Shown here: positions 58,401 to 64,000 of the stretch, piece by piece
Layout: each line of letters opens with the position of its first letter
Position numbering within the stretch: the stretch's first letter is position 1
NCBI GenBank assembly: GCA_036785325.1
Contig: JAXIVH010000319.1
Location: forward strand, 2,501 to 66,500
Origin: Urophycis tenuis
Lineage: Eukaryota; Chordata; Actinopteri; Gadiformes; Phycidae
Reading direction: 5' to 3'
Length of the DNA: 64,000 nucleotides
Notes under the pieces: generated by a model
Database searches by the model: none
What the model saw: only the letters and a program-made list of their open reading frames with translations
What the model was told of the DNA's origin: nothing
Translations under genes and position numbers: made by a program

Positions 58401-61400
58401 AAGGGACATCACTCCTTCATTTTTGCAAGATGAGACTACTGAGGAGACGACATGGGATCCAATCTGGGCATGGAGTAAGTTTCCTGATTTGGGAAAGCCT
58501 TCAAGTTATATTTAAATACACTAACCTCGAACCGTCCTTGATTGCTGGATGCATTTGTCAAATTTGTTACCCTAACTTGAGCATTGACTTGTCTCGTTCA
58601 AATTTAGTAAGTGCTTCTTGTTGGGGTAGTTTTACTTGACATACACAGCAATATTGATAGAATATATATGAAAATTGAGAAATACTTCAAGATAACCTGA
58701 AATAGCGGCATTGGTGCTATTTTGATTGCATAAGTGCTTCTCTTTGGGGTTGTCTTGAACGTGTCTTTCCTTCAACGCCAAGACATTCCATGCAACTAAG
58801 GGACTCAGTTGTCATACTTATTACCCTAACTTGAGCATTGACTTGTCTTTCTCAATTGAAGTAAGTGCTACTTGTTGGGGTAGTTTTACTTGACTTAAAC
58901 AGCCTGATCAAGTGAATGCAAACAAAACTCGACAAATACAACAAGATAACCTTGAATAGAGGCATTGGTGGTATTTTGATTGCATAAGTGCTTCTCTTTG
59001 GGGTTGTCTTGAATGTGTCTCTCCTTCAACCCCAAGACATTCCATGCAACTAAGGGACTCAGTTGTCATCTTTATTACCCTAACTTGAGCATCGACTCTC
59101 CTATTTAAAATTTAGTAAGTGCTACTTGTTGGGGTAGTTTCACTTGACATGCACGACGAGACCGATGGAGTGTATCTGACCATTGACAAAAACTCCAAGA
59201 TAACCTGAAATAGAGGCATTGGTGGTATTTTGATTCCGTAAGTGCTTCTCTTTGGGGTTGTCTTGAACGTGTCTTTCCTTCAACGCCAAAGCATTATGTG
59301 AAACTAAGTGATAGATTTGTCATACTTATTACCCTAACTTGAGCATTGACTTGTCTTTCTCAATTGAAGTAAGTGCCACTTGTTGGGGGTAGTTTTACTT
59401 TATTTAAAAAGCCTGATCCAGTGAATGTAAACAAAACTTGACAAATACAACAAGATAACCTTGAATAGAGGCATTGGTGGTATTTTGATTGCATAAGAGC
59501 TTCTCTTTGGGGTTCTCTTGATTTTCACCTCATCAAATGCAAATTGATGCAATGTTTTTGTGATGGGGCATTGTCCATCCTGATTGCTTGGGTCATTTGC
59601 AAACTGTCAATCAAATAACTGAAACTTTTCAAACAAAAGAAAAAGGGGTGGCCCTTTCAGAGAATCGTGTATATGAGGTGAACAGATTCTGGCAAGGGAC
59701 ATCACTCCTTCATTTTTGCAAGATGAGACTACACTGAGGAGACGACATGGGATCCAATCTGGGCATGGAGTAAGTTTCCTGATTTGGGAAAGCCTTCAAG
59801 TTATATTTAAATACACTAACCTCGAACCGTCCTTGATTGCTGGATGCATTTGTCAAATTTGTTACCCTAACTTGAGCATTGACTTGTCTCGTTCAAATTT
59901 AGTAAGTGCTTCTTGTTGGGGTAGTTTTACTTGACATACACAGCAATATTGATAGAATATATATGAAAATTGAGAAATACTTCAAGATAACCTGAAATAG
60001 CGGCATTGGTGCTATTTTGATTGCATAAGTGCTTCTCTTTGGGGTTGTCTTGAACGTGTCTTTCCTTCAACGCCAAGACATTCCATGCAACTAAGGGACT
60101 CAGTTGTCATACTTATTACCCTAACTTGAGCATTGACTTGTCTTTCTCAATTGAAGTAAGTGCTACTTGTTGGGGTAGTTTCACTTGACATGCACGACGA
60201 GACCGATGGAGTGTATCTCACCATTGACAAAAACTCCAAGATAACCTGAAATAGAAGCATTGGTGGTATTTTGATTCCGTAAGTGCTTCTCTTTGGGGTT
60301 GTCTTGAACGTGTCTCTGCTTCAACCCCAAGACATTCCATGCAACTAAGGGACCCAATTGTCATTTTTATTACCCTAACTTGAGCATTGACTTGCCTTGT
60401 TAAAATTTAGTAAGTGCTACTTGTTGGGGTAGTTTCACTTGACATGCACAACGAGACCGATGGAGTGTATCAGACCATTGACAAAAACTCCAAGATAACC
60501 TGAAATAGAGGCATTGGTGGTATTTTGATTCCGTAAGTGCTTCTCTTTGGGGTTGTCTTGAACGTGTCTCTGCTTCATCCCCAAGACATTCCATGCAACT
60601 AAGGGACCCAATTGTAATTTTTATTACCCTAACTTGAGCATTGACTTGCCTTGTTCAAATTTAGTAAGTGCTACTTGTTGGGGTAGTTTCACACGATGAG
60701 ACCGATGGAGTGTCTGACCATTGACAAAAACTCCAAGATAACCTGAAATAGAGGCATTGGTGGTATTTTGATTCCGTAAGTGCTTCTCTTTGGGGTTGTC
60801 TTGAACGTGTCTTTCCTTCAACGCCAAAGCATTATGTGAAACTAAGTGAAAGATTCGTCATAACTATTACCCTAACTTGGGCTTCCACTTGTCTTTGTCA
60901 ATTGAAGGAAGTGCTACTTGTTAGGGTAGTTTTACTTGACTTAAACAGCCTGATCAAGTGAATGCAAACAAAACTCGACAAATACAACAAGATAACCTTG
61001 AATAGAGGCATTGGTGGTATTTTGATTGCATAAGTGCTTCTCTTTGGGGTTGTCTTGAATGTGTCTCTCCTTCAACCCCAAGACATTCCATGCAACTAAG
61101 GGACTCAGTTGTCATCTTTATTACCCTAACTTGAGCATTGACTTGCCTTGTTAAAATTTAGTAAGTGCTACTTGTTGGGGTAATTTCACTTGACATACAC
61201 GACGACACAGATGTTATGTATCTGACCATTGACAAAAACTCAAAGATAACCTGAAATAGAGGCATTGGTGGTATTTTGATTCCGTAAGTGCTTCTCTTTG
61301 GGGTTGTCTTGAACGTGTCTTTCGTTCAACGCCAAAGCATTATGTGAAACTAAGTGATAGATTTGTCATACTTATTACCCTAACTTGAGCATTGACTTGT

Positions 61401-64000
61401 CTTTCTCAATTGAAGTAAGTGCTACTTGTTGGGGTAGTTTTACTTTATTTAAAAAGCCTGATCCAGTGAATGTAAACAAAACTTGACAAATACAACAAGA
61501 TAACCTTGAATAGAGGCATTGGTGGTATTTTGATTGCATAAGAGGTTCTCTTGATTTTCACCTCATCAAATGCAAATTTATGCAATGGTTTTGTGATGGG
61601 GCATTGTCCATCCTGATTGCTTGGGTCATTTGCAAACTGTCAATCAAATAACTGAAACTTTTCAAACAAAAGAAAAAGGGGTGGCCCTTTCAGAGAATCG
61701 TGTATATGAGGTGAACAGATTCTGGCAAGGGACATCACTCCTTCATTTTTGCAAGATGAGACTACACTGAGGAGACGACATGGGATCCAATCTGGGCATG
61801 GAGTAAGTTTCCTGATTTGGGAAAGCCTTCAAGTTATATTTAAATACACTAACCTCGAACCGTCCTTGATTGCTGGATGCATTTGTCAAATTTGTTACCC
61901 TAACTTGAGCATTGACTTGTCTCGTTCAAATTTAGTAAGTGCTTCTTGTTGGGGTAGTTTTACTTGACATACACAGCAATATTGATAGAATATATATGAA
62001 AATTGAGAAATACTTCAAGATAACCTGAAGTAGCGGCATTGGTGGTATTTTGATTGCATAAGTGCTTCTCTTTGGGGTTGTCTTGAACGTGTCTTTCCTT
62101 CAACGCCAAGACATTCCATGCAACTAAGGGACTCAGTTGTCATACTTATTACCCTAACTTGAGCATTGACTTGTCTTTCTCAATTGAAGTAAGTGCTACT
62201 TGTTGGGGTAGTTTCACTTGACATGCACGACGAGACCGATGGAGTGTATCTCACCATTGACAAAAACTCCAAGATAACCTGAAATAGAAGCACTGGTGGT
62301 ATTTTGATTCCGTAAGTGCTTCTCTTTGGGGTTGTCTTGAACGTGTCTCTGCTTCAACCCCAAGACATTCCATGCAACTAAGGGACCCAATTGTCATTTT
62401 TATTACCCTAACTTGAGCATTGACTTGCCTTGTTAAAATTTAGTAAGTGCTACTTGTTGGGGTAGTTTCACTTGACATGCACAACGAGACCGATGGAGTG
62501 TATCAGACCATTGACAAAAACTCCAAGATAACCTGAAATAGAGGCATTTGTGGTATTTTGATTCCGTAAGTGCTCCTCTTTGGGGTTGTCTTGAACGTGT
62601 CTCTGCTTCATCCCCAAGACATTCCATGCAACTAAGGGACCCAATTGTAATTTTTATTACCCTAACTTGAGCATTGACTTGCCTTGTTAAAATTTAGTAA
62701 GTGCTACTTGTTGGGGTAGTTTCACTTGACATGCACGATGAGACCGATGGAGTGTCTGACCATTGACAAAAACTCCAAGATAACCTGAAATAGAGGCATT
62801 GGTGGTATTTTGATTCCGTAAGTGCTTCTCTTTGGGGTTGTCTTGAACGTGTCTTTCCTTCAACGCCAAAGCATTATGTGAAACTAAGTGATAGATTCGT
62901 CATAACTATTACCCTAACTTGGGCTTCCACTTGTCTTTGTCAATTGAAGTAAGTGCTACTTGTTGGGGTAGTTTTACTTGACTTAAACAGCCTGATCAAG
63001 TGAATGCAAACAAAACTCGACAAATACAACAAGATAACCTTGAATAGAGGCATTGGTGGTATTTTGATTACATAAGTGCTTCTCTTTGGGTTGTCTTGAA
63101 TGTGTCTCTCCTTCAACCCCAAGACATTCCATGCAACTAAGGGACTCAGTTGTCATCTTTATTACCCTAACTTGAGCATCGACTCTCCTATTTAAAATTT
63201 AGTAAGTGCTACTTGTTGGGGTAGTTTCACTTGACATGCACGACGAGACCGATGGAGTGTATCTGACCATTGACAAAAACTCCAAGATAACCTGAAATAG
63301 AGGCATTGGTGGTATTTTGATTCCGTAAGTGCTTCTCTTTGGGGTTGTCTTGAACGTGTCTTTCCTTCAACGCCAAAGCATTATGTGAAACTAAGTGATA
63401 GATTTGTCATACTTATTACCCTAACTTGAGCATTGACTTGTCTTTCTCAATTGAAGTAAGTGCCACTTGTTGGGGGTAGTTTTACTTTATTTAAAAAGCC
63501 TGATCCAGTGAATGTAAACAAAACTTGACAAATACAACAAGATAACCTTGAATAGAGGCATTGGTGGTATTTTGATTGCATAAGAGGTTCTCTTGATTTT
63601 CACCTCATCAAATGCAAATTGATGCAATGGTTTTGTGATGGGGCATTGTCCATCCTGATTGCTTGGGTCATTTGCAAACTGTCAATCAAATAACTGAAAC
63701 TTTTCAAACAAAAGAAAAAGGGGTGGCCCTTTCAGAGAATCGTGTATATGAGGTGAACAGATTCTGGCAAGGGACATCACTCCTTCATTTTTGCAAGATG
63801 AGACTACACTGAGGAGACGACATGGGATCCAATCTGGGCATGGAGTAAGTTTCCTGATTTGGGAAAGCCTTCAAGTTATATTTAAATACACTAACCTCGA
63901 ACCGTCCTTGATTGCTGGATGCATTTGTCAAATTTGTTACCCTAACTTGAGCATTGACTTGTCTCGTTCAAATTTAGTAAGTGCTTCTTGTTGGGGTAGT
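52498..64000. repeat. ~250-bp satellite array with 2,836-bp higher-order period, continues past the window
   Basis: Monomers of about 250-257 bp carry AAGTGCTACTTGTTGGGGTA, AACCTGAAATAGAGGCATTG, GTGCTTCTCTTTGGGGTTGT and TTACCCTAACTTGAGCATTG. The identical marker TTGCAAGATGAGACTAC occurs at 54044, 55587, 56880, 58423, 59716, 61749 and 63791. Spacings are 1543, 1293, 1543, 1293, 2033 and 2042, so 54.0-59.7 kb contains two near-identical 2,836-bp higher-order units. Short open frames repeated across the array differ by a 2-bp AC between block copies and are not conserved as proteins. Confidence 0.95.
53848..54178. repeat. Distinct ~330-bp block in the satellite (seven copies)
   Basis: Starts GATTTTCACCTCATCAAATG and ends GATTGCTGGATGCATTT, unlike the standard monomer. 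Other copies start near 55392, 56690, 58226, 59525, 61554 and 63593. Copies at 55.4 and 58.2 kb share ACTACTGAGG where the others have ACTACACTGAGG, which defines two alternating subtypes. Confidence 0.9.

Noticed and set aside
54044..63122. A 72- to 114-codon frame repeated five or more times in the satellite array, as a possible small gene family
   Set aside because: Copies differ by a 2-bp AC that changes the frame, no domain is recognisable, and the frames depend on non-ATG starts. Copying of the satellite explains the repetition.

Overview
The window looks like a repeat-dense piece of a ray-finned (teleost) fish nuclear genome. The evidence is the mix of elements. There are ISL2EU- and Harbinger-type DNA transposons, several hAT elements, and Gmr1-like Ty3/Gypsy retrotransposon pieces with integrase upstream of reverse transcriptase. 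There are also L2/Rex1/CR1-type LINE bodies and many short LINE tails, fish-type tRNA-headed SINEs, long (TG)n tracts, and a TRIM-family coiled-coil exon of the kind that is multi-copy in fish. The species cannot be named from the sequence alone. I see no intact ordinary host protein gene. The only host-type signals are one tRNA-Lys(TTT) copy and one TRIM exon that carries a frameshift.

Layout, left part. 1-9.1 kb: a broken ISL2EU-like transposase (+) faces a broken SWIM-YqaJ-PHD gene (-). Two tandem copies of a ~2.1-2.2 kb hairpin-ended repeat lie between them, and one copy is itself split by a hAT element sitting inside a (TG)n tract. 9.3-9.8 kb: end of a Harbinger element with a Myb/SANT-like reading frame. 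9.8-16.2 kb: Gmr1-like retrotransposon (IN-RT-RNase H), a poly-G tract and an LTR. The LTR is split by a 3.7 kb hAT transposon with a perfect 8-bp target duplication, and that hAT has LINE pieces in its intron. 16.2-21 kb: further Gypsy 3' ends, a SINE with a 12-bp duplication, a 15-bp minisatellite, a hAT MITE and LINE scraps. 21-24.3 kb: tandem tRNA-like units, a solo LTR, tRNA-Lys and a foldback repeat.

Layout, right part. 25.2-27.3 kb: remnant of a hAT with a zinc-finger-hAT N-terminal exon. 27.3-27.8 and 39.5-40.9 kb: a repeat carrying a 177-bp satellite. 28-33 kb: an LTR-like region, a 33-bp minisatellite and two abutting Harbinger elements. 34.4-37.8 kb: a second convergent YqaJ/transposase pair. 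38.5-39.2 kb: third Gypsy RNase H end plus LTR. 41-50.1 kb: two LINEs, two solo LTRs with 5-bp duplications, a P2X7-intracellular-domain-like gene split by a LINE, and nested MITEs. 50.7-64 kb: a TRIM exon followed by more than 12 kb of ~250-bp satellite with a higher-order period of exactly 2,836 bp, running off the window end.

Almost every coding segment is an inactivated transposon gene. The main biological interest is the nesting history, the repeated convergent pairing of an ISL2EU-like transposase with a YqaJ nuclease gene, the Gmr1-like domain order, and the higher-order satellite that starts at a TRIM splice acceptor.
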